NCBI GenBank assembly: GCA_014728215.1
Contig: WJLZ01000068.1
Location: 18,467-82,466, forward strand
Reading direction: 5' to 3'
DNA length: 64,000 nt
Source of the DNA: Chitinivibrionales bacterium
GTDB taxonomy: Bacteria; Fibrobacterota; Chitinivibrionia; Chitinivibrionales; WJKA01
Both the position numbers and the translations under genes were made by a program. Shown here piece after piece: positions 9,178 through 17,680 of the stretch. Each line of letters starts with the position of its first letter. Position 1 is the stretch's first letter. The notes under the pieces are model-generated. The model did no database searches and was not told the DNA's origin. It saw nothing but the letters and a program-made list of their open reading frames with translations.

Positions 9178-10200
9178 CTACCCGGGAGTAAATTCGAAGG
9201 GAAAATTGAACCTCATATCGCCGATGTTTCCGGGGATTTTCTTGAATCGTATTTCTTTTATATAATTTTGAAACGAATTCAGAAAAGCCGGGTTGTTAAT
9301 CGATGATTTTGTTATGGCTGCCGAAGCCACCCGGCCGTCGGGAGTAACGACAAAATTAACCCATATCTGACCCGATATAGATTCATTTGTTTTCAGTTGT
9401 TTTTTATACAATGCCTTTAAATTGGGTATGTGTTTATTAATCGAATCCTTAATGGAGTTTTGACTTCGGTATTTTAAGGCCATTTTTGAATTGGCGCGCT
9501 TTTGCCTAACAACCTTTGTTCGTTTTTTGACCGGTTGGGATGTCCTATCGGCCAAAAGCCCTTTAATCATATCCGCTACCCCGGCCATCGAATCGACCGA
9601 GATTGTCTCGGTGAGGATAAACTCATTAACAATTGCCGCAATACGGTCCGGGAGTATCAAAACAGATGAAAGCAGTTTGCTAAAAGCTCTGGTATCATTG
9701 GCGATATTAATGCTGTCGTTATTCAAGGCCGTATCCTTTACGGTAACCGGAACCGGACTTTTTTTGGTAATAAACCGTACATTTGCTTTTATCAGGGAAT
9801 CAACCGATGCAAACACTGCCTGGGGATAGAGAAGGCTATCGGCCTTTTTATGAAGTGCTTTTCCTGAAAGGAAGAGGCACCGTGATGGATATGCTTTCCA
9901 GTCTTCCCCGGTTTCGAGGGAAAGGCGCTCCGCAAGGTCTTTGACAACAGATGAATAATCGGCAGTGTCGAGTGTTTGTAACTCGGTTTGAGCCAGGGTA
10001 AGGCGGCGGGCGGCTGCGGTACCAATTTGAGAAACTGCCATTGATGAATCAAATACGCATTCCTTGGCTTTTCCTAAGCTGATAGTGTCGTTATCAATAA
10101 TAAAAAGGGGTTCTTTATCGGGATCCTTTTTTCCACATCCGGTAACGACCAGTATGATTAAAAAAGCAAGGATTGAGATGGCATTTTTCCGTATACTCAT
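9178..10200 (-). CDS. lipoprotein with TonB/AgmX-like C-terminal domain
   Basis: The signal peptide ends VVTGC with the lipid-attached Cys at 22. The middle (about 30-240) is helical and unrecognised, ending in a basic stretch (PVKKRTKVVRQKR). The last ~90 residues have the TonB-like/AgmX C-terminal pattern: SGQIWVNFVVTPDGRVASAAITKSS, then NPAFLNSFQNYIKEIRFKKI and a final beta strand ending in PFEFTPG. This domain usually sits at the end of inner-membrane TonB-like proteins, so finding it on a lipoprotein is unusual. The role may be envelope linking; no ExbBD genes are nearby. Confidence 0.7.
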   Translation of the reverse strand: MSIRKNAISILAFLIILVVTGCGKKDPDKEPLFIIDNDTISLGKAKECVFDSSMAVSQIGTAAARRLTLAQTELQTLDTADYSSVVKDLAERLSLETGEDWKAYPSRCLFLSGKALHKKADSLLYPQAVFASVDSLIKANVRFITKKSPVPVTVKDTALNNDSINIANDTRAFSKLLSSVLILPDRIAAIVNEFILTETISVDSMAGVADMIKGLLADRTSQPVKKRTKVVRQKRANSKMALKYRSQNSIKDSINKHIPNLKALYKKQLKTNESISGQIWVNFVVTPDGRVASAAITKSSINNPAFLNSFQNYIKEIRFKKIPGNIGDMRFNFPFEFTPG

Positions 10201-10276
10201 CAGGGACTTCCTTTTCTAAAATAAAAAAATCCGGGAAATGTAAATGAAACAACCGGTAATCGACAGTGCAATTCTC

Positions 10277-10858
10277 TTACCGTTTCTCCAGTAATTTTTT
10301 CATACCTTTTTCCAGGGTACTAATTACAGAATTGTTTTCGATAATATACCATGGCTTTCCCGATGGAGCATCAAAAAGCATTTCCTGCAAGCGCATTCGT
10401 TTTTCGATAGCTGCGGGATCAAGCTTCCCTGAGCTTTCGAGACGATGGCGGCGTATCGAGTGATCAGCGTGAATCCATATTGCTGTGTCGAACCAGCTCT
10501 CTATTCCCCAGAGAGGAATGAGCGCTGCATCGCAGATAACATTTCCCTTTCTGTTCTTTTCCAGCTCCGATGCAAGATGCTTAAGCAGTTCCGGATGAAC
10601 GATGCTATTGAGTAATTTGAGGTTCTGAAGAGACCTGAAAACGTATTCGCCTAATTTATGAAAAATAATTGTATTGTCGCCAATAATGTCTGATCCGAAA
10701 GCAGCAACCAGGTCTTTTCTGATTTTTTCATTTCCATTCATGAGTTGTTTCGCGTCATTATCGGCATCAATAACCCGGCATGGAATGTGTTTTTTGAGGA
10801 TCTGTGCAACGGTTGATTTTCCTGCCCCCATATATCCCGCAACACCGATATGCGCCAT
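10277..10858 (-). CDS. coaE: dephospho-CoA kinase
   Basis: Phosphorylates the 3-prime hydroxyl of dephospho-CoA, the last step of CoA synthesis. The 193-residue protein opens with the P-loop GYMGAGKST, followed by the family's DAD motif (RVIDADNDAKQLM) and the lid region SIRRHRLESSGKL with its arginines. Length is typical of CoaE. Its ATG begins two bases after the stop codon of the upstream phosphatase/kinase gene, so the two are probably co-transcribed. Confidence 0.9.
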   Translation of the reverse strand: MAHIGVAGYMGAGKSTVAQILKKHIPCRVIDADNDAKQLMNGNEKIRKDLVAAFGSDIIGDNTIIFHKLGEYVFRSLQNLKLLNSIVHPELLKHLASELEKNRKGNVICDAALIPLWGIESWFDTAIWIHADHSIRRHRLESSGKLDPAAIEKRMRLQEMLFDAPSGKPWYIIENNSVISTLEKGMKKLLEKR

Positions 10859-10860
10859 AT

Positions 10861-12123
10861 TCAGCTATCCGTAATTCTGTGCTTGCGTATTATTACGCGA
10901 TTACCTTTTTCATTATAATCCACAAAATCCACATAGTTACGAACTATAAATAAGCCCCGGCCACAGTCTTTTTCAAGGTTTTCGGGCAATGTTGGATCAG
11001 GAACGGCGTCGATATCAAATCCTTCACCTTCATCCATAATGGCTACTGTTACATGATGCTTTGTGGTGATGTGGCCTATAGTGACTTTTTTGGTGTGATC
11101 TTTTTTGTTGCCGTGATAGATCGCATTGGCAAGGAGTTCGGTCAGGGCAATTTTCATTTTCCGAATGCTGTCGTCGGGGTACCCGAACTCATCCATTTCC
11201 TTGAGAATGACAGCAGTGGCCCGATCCATTTCTTCAAAATAGTTGATAAACATCAGATAGACCGGGGCTTTTGGGTCGAAACCCAGTTTGTCTTTTATTT
11301 GATTTTTCCGTGATGCGGTTAAAACTTCGATAACGATTGCAGTAAGGTCGTCATCGAGCGCCCGGGTTTGCTGCAAATCATTCAGTTTACTGTCAAAACA
11401 TTCGACAAGTCCGGCAGGAGAACAATCATCGAGCTTGCGAAGAATTTCTAATTCGAGCCGTTTTCTTCCCTGAAGTTCGTTTTCGCTGTTAAAAAGCGAA
11501 TAGATCCCGTTACTGAAAAGTACAAGCCAGTCTCCGGGGTTGAGATAGAGAATTTTTTCTTCATAGAGGCCATCTTCGAAGATGCCGATGAAGAGGCCGG
11601 AGGTTCCTAATGAAACCAGCTGCCGATCTTCTTTTTTAAAGACAAGGGGAGGTGGATGACCGGCATTGCAGTAGGAGAGTTTGTTGTTATGGAGATCCAG
11701 GAAAGCGGCAAAAGCGGTGATAAAATAATCTGCAAGAGCGTGTTGAACGATTTCTTTATTGACCCGCTCGATCAGGCTGCGTGGAGAAGCTACATTCCGG
11801 ATATGATTGAGAAATGCAAGTTTTGCCATTGAAGCAATTAATGCCGATGAAACGCCATGCCCCGAAACATCAAAAATCAAAAACGCAAGCATGTCCTCGG
11901 AAATATGAATGACATCAAACAAATCACCGCCTACTGTGGAGCAGGGATGATAGAGTGAAGCGATATCGATTCCTTCAATTGCCGGAAGGCTGTGGGGAAT
12001 CATTGCTTCCTGTACTTTTCGTGCAATAAGAAAATCTTTGTCTTCTTTTTCAGGGAGCTTTTCCATTTTCGATGTGGTCGCCTGAGATAGAGATGATATT
12101 GGCTTCAAAGAATTTCCCGGCAT
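10861..12123 (-). CDS. RsbU-like PP2C phosphatase fused to an RsbW-like anti-sigma kinase domain
   Basis: Residues about 30-268 form a SpoIIE/RsbU-type PP2C domain with GGDLFD (65-70), DVSGHG (85-90) and DDDLT (257-261). Residues about 290-415 form a GHKL ATPase of the RsbW type: N-box E329-LLAN-A, G1 box DEGEGFD (364-370), G2 box GRGLFI (388-393). Such fusions control STAS-type antagonists in partner-switching pathways, and two STAS genes lie 5 kb away. In the third metal motif the usual T-D-G reads S-N205-G, so one predicted Mn/Mg ligand is changed. There is no sensor domain. The phosphatase could be weak or inactive. Confidence 0.88.
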   Translation of the reverse strand: MPGNSLKPISSLSQATTSKMEKLPEKEDKDFLIARKVQEAMIPHSLPAIEGIDIASLYHPCSTVGGDLFDVIHISEDMLAFLIFDVSGHGVSSALIASMAKLAFLNHIRNVASPRSLIERVNKEIVQHALADYFITAFAAFLDLHNNKLSYCNAGHPPPLVFKKEDRQLVSLGTSGLFIGIFEDGLYEEKILYLNPGDWLVLFSNGIYSLFNSENELQGRKRLELEILRKLDDCSPAGLVECFDSKLNDLQQTRALDDDLTAIVIEVLTASRKNQIKDKLGFDPKAPVYLMFINYFEEMDRATAVILKEMDEFGYPDDSIRKMKIALTELLANAIYHGNKKDHTKKVTIGHITTKHHVTVAIMDEGEGFDIDAVPDPTLPENLEKDCGRGLFIVRNYVDFVDYNEKGNRVIIRKHRITDS

Positions 12124-12331
12124 TGGAGCAAAAATTTCATTTCACTCTGCAATTGATAAAACAGACCTTCCTGATACGTTTACTTGTAAAATGAAGGTCG
12201 GCAATAGTAAATTCTATTTGCTTCAGGAGCCGTATTTAATCGAATGCAATTCCTGAAATCCGGTATACCGAATATATTATATATGTTCGACATAAAAATG
12301 TCTATTAAATTAGGTGAAAGGAAACCACCAG

Positions 12332-13873
12332 ATGCTGGCTAAGCTTCGCTCTATGGCAGTTTTAGGTATCGATGCCTTTGAAATAGGTATTGAAGCAGAT
12401 ATTACCGATATGATCCCGAGTTTTACAATTGTGGGTCTCCCCGATGGTGCAGTGCGGGAAAGCAGGGAGCGGGTGATGTCTGCGATTAAAAATTGCGGCT
12501 ATGAATTTCCTGCCCGCAAGGTAACCATTAATATGGCGCCGGCAGATGTTAAAAAGGAAGGATCGGCCTATGATCTGCCTATCGCAATAGGTCTTTTAAT
12601 GGCGGATAAGCAGGTTGAAATAAAAAACGCCCTTGATTATTGTATTGTAGGGGAGCTTTCTCTTGATGGAACAGTTAAACGGATCAAGGGGATGCTTTCG
12701 ATGGCGATCTGTGCCCGTGATATGGGAATCAAGGGACTTATTGTTCCCCGGGAATGTGCCGAAGAGGCGGCTGTTGCAGAAGGGCTGGATATCTATCCGG
12801 TTGATTCTTTAACCGAGGCATTAAGTTTTCTTGAAGGGTTCCGGGGAAATGAACCCTATAAGACCGATGTACAGGCTTTGTTCAAAAAGGCCCGGAAATA
12901 TGCCATTGATTTTAAAGATGTAAAAGGTCAGGAGCATATCAAACGAGCGCTTCTGGTTGCTGCAGGCGGGGGGCATAACATCATGATGATCGGGCCTCCG
13001 GGATCGGGAAAAACCATGCTTGCCCGCAGGCTTCCGTCAGTTTTGCCCGATCTTACCCTGGATGAGGCCCTGGAGACCACCAAAATCCATTCGGTATCCG
13101 GGCATTTGGATGAAAACACGCCCCTTTTGGCAACCCGTCCCTTTCGATCGCCGCACCACACAGTGTCGGATGCCGGTTTGATTGGCGGCGGCTCCTATCC
13201 GCGGCCCGGTGAGGTCAGCCTGAGTCATCATGGCGTGCTCTTTCTGGATGAACTTCCGGAGTTTAATAAAAATGTTCTGGAGAATCTTCGCCAGCCCCTC
13301 GAGGATGGCAAAGTTACTATTTCCCGTGCCGCAATGTCTCTCTCCTATCCGGCCAAATTTATGCTCGCCGCAGCGTTGAACCCCTGCCCGTGCGGATATT
13401 ACACCGAACCCCGTCATGAATGTTCATGCACTCAACCTCAAATTCAGAAGTATATGTCGAAAATTTCAGGTCCTCTGATGGACCGGATTGATATCCATGT
13501 GGAAGTGCCGGCGTTATCCTATGAAGAACTCTCACGGAAAGAACCGGGAGAAGATTCATTGTCGATGCGAACTCTTGTCGAACAGGCGCGCAAAGTACAG
13601 CGTGAACGGTTTAAAAACGAAAAGAAAATATTCTGCAATGCTCACATGGAGTCGAAACACATTCGCAAATACTGCGATCTGGAGCCCGATTCACAAAATC
13701 TTCTTAAGAATGCTATTGAGCGTCTGGGGCTTTCCGCCAGAGCCTACGATCGTATCCTCAAGGTGTCACGGACAATTGCGGATCTCGATGGCTCGGAAAA
13801 TGTGTGTTCTTCCCATCTCGCCGAGGCTATCCAGTATCGAAGCCTGGACAGGAAATTGTGGATGGGGGGATAA
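12332..13873 (+). CDS. comM: YifB/ComM-family Mg-chelatase-like AAA+ ATPase
   Basis: Hexameric helicase-like ATPase; in naturally competent bacteria ComM promotes branch migration during DNA uptake. The ~513-residue protein has the N-terminal ChlI-type domain (LGIDAFEIGIEADI, IVGLPDGAVRESRERV), Walker A GPPGSGKTML, Walker B LFLDELPEF and the zinc-like cysteines PCPCGYYTEPRHECSCT. The ATG at 12332 is chosen over the GTG at 12314 because the GTG lies inside the ribosome site GGTGAAAGGAA. No other competence genes are here, so its role in this organism is open. Confidence 0.93.
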   Translation: MLAKLRSMAVLGIDAFEIGIEADITDMIPSFTIVGLPDGAVRESRERVMSAIKNCGYEFPARKVTINMAPADVKKEGSAYDLPIAIGLLMADKQVEIKNALDYCIVGELSLDGTVKRIKGMLSMAICARDMGIKGLIVPRECAEEAAVAEGLDIYPVDSLTEALSFLEGFRGNEPYKTDVQALFKKARKYAIDFKDVKGQEHIKRALLVAAGGGHNIMMIGPPGSGKTMLARRLPSVLPDLTLDEALETTKIHSVSGHLDENTPLLATRPFRSPHHTVSDAGLIGGGSYPRPGEVSLSHHGVLFLDELPEFNKNVLENLRQPLEDGKVTISRAAMSLSYPAKFMLAAALNPCPCGYYTEPRHECSCTQPQIQKYMSKISGPLMDRIDIHVEVPALSYEELSRKEPGEDSLSMRTLVEQARKVQRERFKNEKKIFCNAHMESKHIRKYCDLEPDSQNLLKNAIERLGLSARAYDRILKVSRTIADLDGSENVCSSHLAEAIQYRSLDRKLWMGG

Positions 13874-13935
13874 CCTTAAAGCTCGAAACTCGAAATCCAC
13901 AATTGCGCATTCCGATGCCGCTTTTTGCTTTCCTG

Positions 13936-14733
13936 CTATAGCGACACTATCTCACTGGGATTTCCTTTATACGACAGTACTATCGGAATGTTTTCATGCC
14001 CGGCTTCTTTCAATGAGCCGAAAATGCAGTCTCGTGCAATGGCTCCTTTGTTTCTTTGCTGACTGATATGGGCCAGTACAATTGCCTCCGGTACTTTTTC
14101 CGATGCGTATAGTACTTTTGTCAAAAAGTCGGCACATTCGCTGTTGGAAAGATGTGCTTTTTGGATTCTCTGCTTGAGGAAATAGGGGATGGAATCGTTG
14201 AACAGCATGGCCTCATCATGATTGGATTCAATAATAATCAGGTCGGAATTTGAAAAGTATCGAACGGTTTCTTTCGTGGTATTTCCGATATCGGTAGCAA
14301 TGGTGATTTTCCGTTTTTTTTGTTTTTCAATGAATTCAATGCAGAATCCGCTGCATCCTCCCGATGAATCGTGATGCACCGGAAAGGGGGTAATACTCAC
14401 CGTCTCCAGTGAAAATGTCTCGAAAGGAAAGGGCTGTAGAGAGGTGCCGGATCCACCTCTCGGGACCCCGGGGATAAAGGGAATTACCGCGTGGTCGCAG
14501 TACACGGGGACGTTACTTTTGAAAAGCTTTCGAAGGAAGGCTTTATTTATATGGTCGCTGTGAATATGGGTAACACATGCTCCTTTTAGCGCAGAAAAGG
14601 GGATTTTGATGTCGTCGAGCTGTTTCATTGCATAGGAAAAACTGCATCCACAATCGATAATCATTGCGGTATTAGTGTCCCATAAAAGGGTGCAGTTACC
14701 GGCGCTGCTTGAGGTCAGGATACGCATGTTCAT
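13936..14733 (-). CDS. metallo-beta-lactamase-fold hydrolase, WalJ/YycJ-like
   Basis: The homologous part begins MNMRILTSSSAGNCTLL, so I start at the ATG at 14733 (14727 is also possible); the open frame extends 61 codons further upstream, but that stretch looks non-coding. The metal motif THIHSDH, then PVHHDSSG and the late IATDIG and LAHIS segments fit the MBL fold of YycJ-type proteins, which are predicted nucleases or phosphodiesterases. About 265 residues, cytosolic. It converges on comM, with about 60 bases between the stop codons. The substrate is not known. Confidence 0.85.
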   Translation of the reverse strand: MNMRILTSSSAGNCTLLWDTNTAMIIDCGCSFSYAMKQLDDIKIPFSALKGACVTHIHSDHINKAFLRKLFKSNVPVYCDHAVIPFIPGVPRGGSGTSLQPFPFETFSLETVSITPFPVHHDSSGGCSGFCIEFIEKQKKRKITIATDIGNTTKETVRYFSNSDLIIIESNHDEAMLFNDSIPYFLKQRIQKAHLSNSECADFLTKVLYASEKVPEAIVLAHISQQRNKGAIARDCIFGSLKEAGHENIPIVLSYKGNPSEIVSL

Positions 14734-15192
14734 AGAATAAAAAGATACATAATTTTCATTGTCCAAGGCGTTCCTGAGGCTCCAGGGAATTCCCCAGGAC
14801 GGGGAGAGGAACAGAAAAACTTCAATCTTCTCTCTAAAAAAAAATTCACGTATAACCTTTTTATTGTTGCAGAATGTATACCACAAATTGTAATTTTGAG
14901 AAAGAACACCCAGCATATACCGTCACACGTACTTTCAGAAAGGAAACAAACAAGCTAAAAACAACAACCGCCATTTGTAAAGGTTGTCTTTATAAATAAT
15001 ATGTGTCAATTTTTATGTGAAACCGAAATTCGGTTTCTTATGCACACAGTCAAAGGTTCGAGTGCGTGTTGCATCGATGCTGGTGTATATACATACGAAA
15101 AAGTAAGCTCTACAGATTCAGGAGTAGTTGGAGGCCACAGAACGGTCCGGCTGCTCCTTTTTTAATTTAACCCTTTTCAAGGAGGTTTTTTC
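14734..15192. other. 459-base non-coding region between divergent genes
   Basis: It separates the MBL hydrolase (minus strand) from the SWIB gene (plus strand) and must hold both promoters. For the plus strand a weak sigma-70-like candidate is TTGTAA (14975-14980), 16 bases, then TAATAT (14997-15002). The SWIB ribosome site AAGGAGG lies just before its ATG. A GGTTCGAG string near 15055 resembles a tRNA T-loop but has no arms around it. I see no other gene. Confidence 0.4.
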
Positions 15193-15597
15193 ATGGCCGC
15201 CAAAAAAGCAGCAAAAAAGAAGAAAGCTGCGCCGAAAAAGAAGGCTGCTGTAAAGAAAAAAGCTACAAAAAAAGCTGTAAAGAAAGCTGCGAAAAAAGCG
15301 CCGGCTAAGAAAAAAGCCAAAAAGGCAGCAAAGAAAAAAGTAAAACGCAAACCTAATGCAGCTTTTATGGCTCCTATGCAGCCAGATGCAGCTTTGGCAG
15401 CAGTTGTCGGTTCCAAGCCTATGCCACGGACAGAGATCACAAAGAAGCTCTGGGCCTACATCAAGAAAAAAGGCTTGCAGGACAAGAAAAACAAACGGAT
15501 GATCAATGCCGATGATAATTTGAAAGCGGTATTCGGCGGGAAAAAGACGGTTAATATGTTTGAAATGACCAAGCTGGTCAATAAACATATTGGGTAG
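15193..15597 (+). CDS. SWIB/MDM2-domain protein with histone H1-like Lys/Ala tail
   Basis: Two parts are plain. Residues 1-56 are almost only Lys and Ala with a few Pro (AAKKA, KKKAA and APKKK units), like the tail of histone H1 or bacterial Hc1. Residues about 70-134 are a SWIB domain: MPRTEITKKLWAYIKKKGLQ, then MINADDNLKAVFGGKKTVNMFEMTKLVNKHI split over two helices. The likely role is DNA binding and nucleoid organisation or transcription control, inferred from composition. It has a strong AAGGAGG ribosome site, stands alone and ends in an intrinsic terminator, which suggests high expression. Confidence 0.9.
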   Translation: MAAKKAAKKKKAAPKKKAAVKKKATKKAVKKAAKKAPAKKKAKKAAKKKVKRKPNAAFMAPMQPDAALAAVVGSKPMPRTEITKKLWAYIKKKGLQDKKNKRMINADDNLKAVFGGKKTVNMFEMTKLVNKHIG

Positions 15598-15627
15598 TTT
15601 TATTCTTGATCAGTAAGATTACAATGG

Positions 15628-15662
15628 GGCTCCGGGGTTACATTTCCGGGGCCTTACTTTTT
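15628..15662 (+). terminator. intrinsic terminator after the SWIB gene
   Basis: An eight-pair stem (GGCTCCGG with CCGGGGCC, one T-G pair) with a ten-base loop, followed by TTACTTTTT. It begins about 30 bases after the SWIB stop codon. Confidence 0.75.
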
Positions 15663-15711
15663 GTTATCGAACGTGGAATTGAGCTGCTGTAGATTTTTTA
15701 ACTCGTCCTGA

Positions 15712-16152
15712 TTACTGCTTTTTCAGAGGGAACTTGAGTATTTTTCCCTCTCCATTATCCTGCGTACTTTCGGATTGCCGCACTTCACCAAGAATTTTTT
15801 TAGTATCAACTTTGACTATACGGATAGCCTTTGTTCGTTGCTCATCTTGAAACAGCCCTTTAGCAACATGGGGCGGTTGAAGCCTGAGGACATTTTCGTG
15901 GGGAGGAAATGTTGTCAAGGATATATATTTCATCCATATCCATTTACCCTGGGGTTTGGAATCGAGATCCGGTGAATACTCAAGACAGATATTATATCCC
16001 GCAAAACTCCAGTTTGATTCATCACCGGCCGGAGAATCAAGAGGCATTTCCAGAAAACAGAAAACATCATTTTCAAGTGGAAAATCAACAATTTCATTCC
16101 CAGGAACATAGCGGGTTGCATACTCGACAATCTGTTCTCGTGTGAGCCCCAT
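15712..16152 (-). CDS. hypothetical cytosolic protein
   Basis: No family recognised. About 146 residues, starting MGLTREQIVEYATRYVPG, soluble and mixed alpha/beta, with an aromatic-rich middle (GKWIWMKYISLTTFPPHENVLRL). The start at 16152 is chosen because its ATG overlaps the stop codon of the upstream lipoprotein gene (TAATG), a sign of translational coupling; a longer frame to 16182 would run into that gene. The late segment KAIRIVKVDTKKILGEV resembles a short beta hairpin. Its function is presumably tied to the small lipoprotein upstream. Confidence 0.65.
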   Translation of the reverse strand: MGLTREQIVEYATRYVPGNEIVDFPLENDVFCFLEMPLDSPAGDESNWSFAGYNICLEYSPDLDSKPQGKWIWMKYISLTTFPPHENVLRLQPPHVAKGLFQDEQRTKAIRIVKVDTKKILGEVRQSESTQDNGEGKILKFPLKKQ

Positions 16153-16436
16153 TACTTTCTCTCTTTCCGGCTTTTTTTGCATGCCTTGATCGCATCAGCA
16201 CATTGTTGTCGAAGCGTTGTATATATTGGTTTTAAATCCTGTTTTTCTTCCGACGAGAGAGCTACATATTCACGTTCGAAATCTTCTAAATCCTTGCAAA
16301 CATCAGCCATATACTGACACCGAGAGGTGTCATTTTCCTGAACATTTTCAATTAGTACGGGAGAACAGGAGAGTAGAAAACAGATAAGAGTCGAAAAGAA
16401 TAGTGCAATGATCTTATTATCAGCTGTTATGGGCAT
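16152..16436 (-). CDS. small lipoprotein, unknown
   Basis: 94 residues. A hydrophobic signal peptide ends in LLSC with Cys24 as the predicted lipid site, so it should be anchored in a membrane facing the periplasm. The mature part is acidic then basic and has four further Cys (CQYMADVC, CADAIKAC) spaced as CxxxxxxC pairs, which could form two disulfides. The stop codon overlaps the start of the following gene. No family recognised. It is the first gene of a two-gene unit. Confidence 0.65.
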   Translation of the reverse strand: MPITADNKIIALFFSTLICFLLSCSPVLIENVQENDTSRCQYMADVCKDLEDFEREYVALSSEEKQDLKPIYTTLRQQCADAIKACKKSRKERK

Positions 16437-16681
16437 GGCATATAAATATCTTTAAAAAATTCAAGAATATCTTTAGGAATAACTATAAATTTAAATTGCG
16501 AACAGATCGTGTAACAACATTTCACTATTTCTGTTTCTGTTTCCTTTAAAAGCTTCTGTAGAAAACGGGCCTTTAAACAGGTATAGAAAATAGTTGAAGC
16601 GGATTACTCGGGGTGATATAATTAGGGCATAAACGATACTTCTTAAAGTCACCGGCCGACCGGGATACGGATTGTTATAGA

Positions 16682-17044
16682 GTGTCTGCAACAGAATTTG
16701 AAATAAAAACAAGTGTAATCAACGGAGTTCCGGTTATCAAAATGACCGGGATGATGAAAGATCAGGATGTACTCCGGTTTTCAAGAGAAATGAGGAGTCT
16801 GGTCCGATCCAATTCCTCAGGAATAATTGTTGATGTCAGTGATCTGCACTTTATCGACAGTCATGGACTTGGTATACTGGTTTATTTTCATAGCATGCTT
16901 GTAAAAAACAACAGAAGATTGTATGTACTTAATGAAAACAGAGATGAATTGTCATATATCAGTGGGCTTTTTAAAAGCACGCATCTTGATAAAGTTTTAA
17001 AGATTGTTAAATCTAAAGTAGAAATATTCCAGGAGCTTTCGTAG
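16682..17044 (+). CDS. STAS-domain anti-sigma factor antagonist, copy 1
   Basis: 120 residues forming one STAS domain (SpoIIAA/RsbV type). The phospho-acceptor motif is F-I-D-S60-H-G-L-G, preceded by the strand GIIVDVSDLH. In partner switching, the unphosphorylated protein binds an RsbW-type kinase and frees its target. The start is GTG. It lies 22 bases before a second STAS gene with the same layout, including the shared C-terminal phrase LDKVLKIV/LDKVLKVV, so the pair arose by tandem duplication. A fused PP2C/RsbW-like protein is encoded at 10861-12123 and is a possible partner. Confidence 0.9.
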   Translation: MSATEFEIKTSVINGVPVIKMTGMMKDQDVLRFSREMRSLVRSNSSGIIVDVSDLHFIDSHGLGILVYFHSMLVKNNRRLYVLNENRDELSYISGLFKSTHLDKVLKIVKSKVEIFQELS

Positions 17045-17066
17045 TGAGTTACAGGGAGGGATAATT

Positions 17067-17408
17067 ATGTCGGTTGATATTAGGGTTGGAAATGAAAACG
17101 GCGTACCGATTTTATCATTGAACGGAAGGGTTCGTGGTGAAGGTGACGAGAAATTGGGCCGGGAATTGGAAGTCGTGCTTGATCAGAAGAGCGATAAGGT
17201 AATAGTGGATGTCAGTAACGCCGAGTATATTGACAGCCATGGGTTGGGAGTAATTATTTATTACCATAAAATATTACAGAATAAAAATCGACAACTGATT
17301 ATTCTGAATAAAAATACCGATCCGGAATCATACATGGCTCGTTTGATAGAAATAACCAACCTCGATAAGGTTCTCAAAGTTGTTGCTTCCCTTGAGAAAG
17401 TAACATAA
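17067..17408 (+). CDS. STAS-domain anti-sigma factor antagonist, copy 2
   Basis: 113 residues, a STAS domain with the acceptor motif Y-I-D-S57-H-G-L-G following DKVIVDVSNAE. It has an AGGGAGG ribosome site just upstream. It differs from copy 1 mostly in the N-terminal strands and charged helices, so the two may bind different kinases or respond differently to one kinase. The Ser is present in both copies, so both could be switched by phosphorylation. No sigma factor gene is adjacent. Confidence 0.9.
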   Translation: MSVDIRVGNENGVPILSLNGRVRGEGDEKLGRELEVVLDQKSDKVIVDVSNAEYIDSHGLGVIIYYHKILQNKNRQLIILNKNTDPESYMARLIEITNLDKVLKVVASLEKVT

Positions 17409-17493
17409 CCATTCGGAAAACAGGCATCGAAAAATAATTCAGTTTCATCCTCTACAACTCTCCCGAAAATCTCCCGTTAATAGGACCTGTCAA

Positions 17494-17510
17494 CTGGCGT
17501 GATTGGTGCA
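17494..17510 (+). promoter_or_regulatory. candidate sigma-54 (-24/-12) promoter
   Basis: CTGGCGTGATTGGTGCA matches most positions of the YTGGCACGRNNNTTGCW consensus with the correct ten bases between the GG and GC pairs. It lies about 170 bases before the secreted-protein gene at 17681. rpoN is in this window. A chance match is possible. Confidence 0.35.
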
Positions 17511-17680
17511 ACGATTAAATCATGGCAGGAGTGCGGATACCCATCAAAAGAAGTCTTAAAGTGCGGAAAAATTTTTTTCATGACGGCCGTTTTAAAAAAA
17601 AACAGGAGAAAAAATAAAAAAATATAATTATTTTAATAATAGGCATTAAAGAAAATCTTATATATGAAGGAGGAAGCAGA

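Noticed and set aside
12314..12331. Upstream GTG start for comM
   Set aside because: The GTG is inside the ribosome site; ATG at 12332 has normal spacing.
15045..15070. GGTTCGAG string resembling a tRNA T-loop
   Set aside because: No acceptor, D or anticodon stems can be formed around it.
15177..15588. Long Phe-rich frames on the minus strand across the SWIB gene
   Set aside because: They are the reverse complement of the Lys/Ala repeat (TTT/TTC runs) and have no independent support.
16491..16712. 73-codon minus-strand frame before the STAS pair
   Set aside because: Overlaps the STAS start, no ribosome site, no domain; likely chance.
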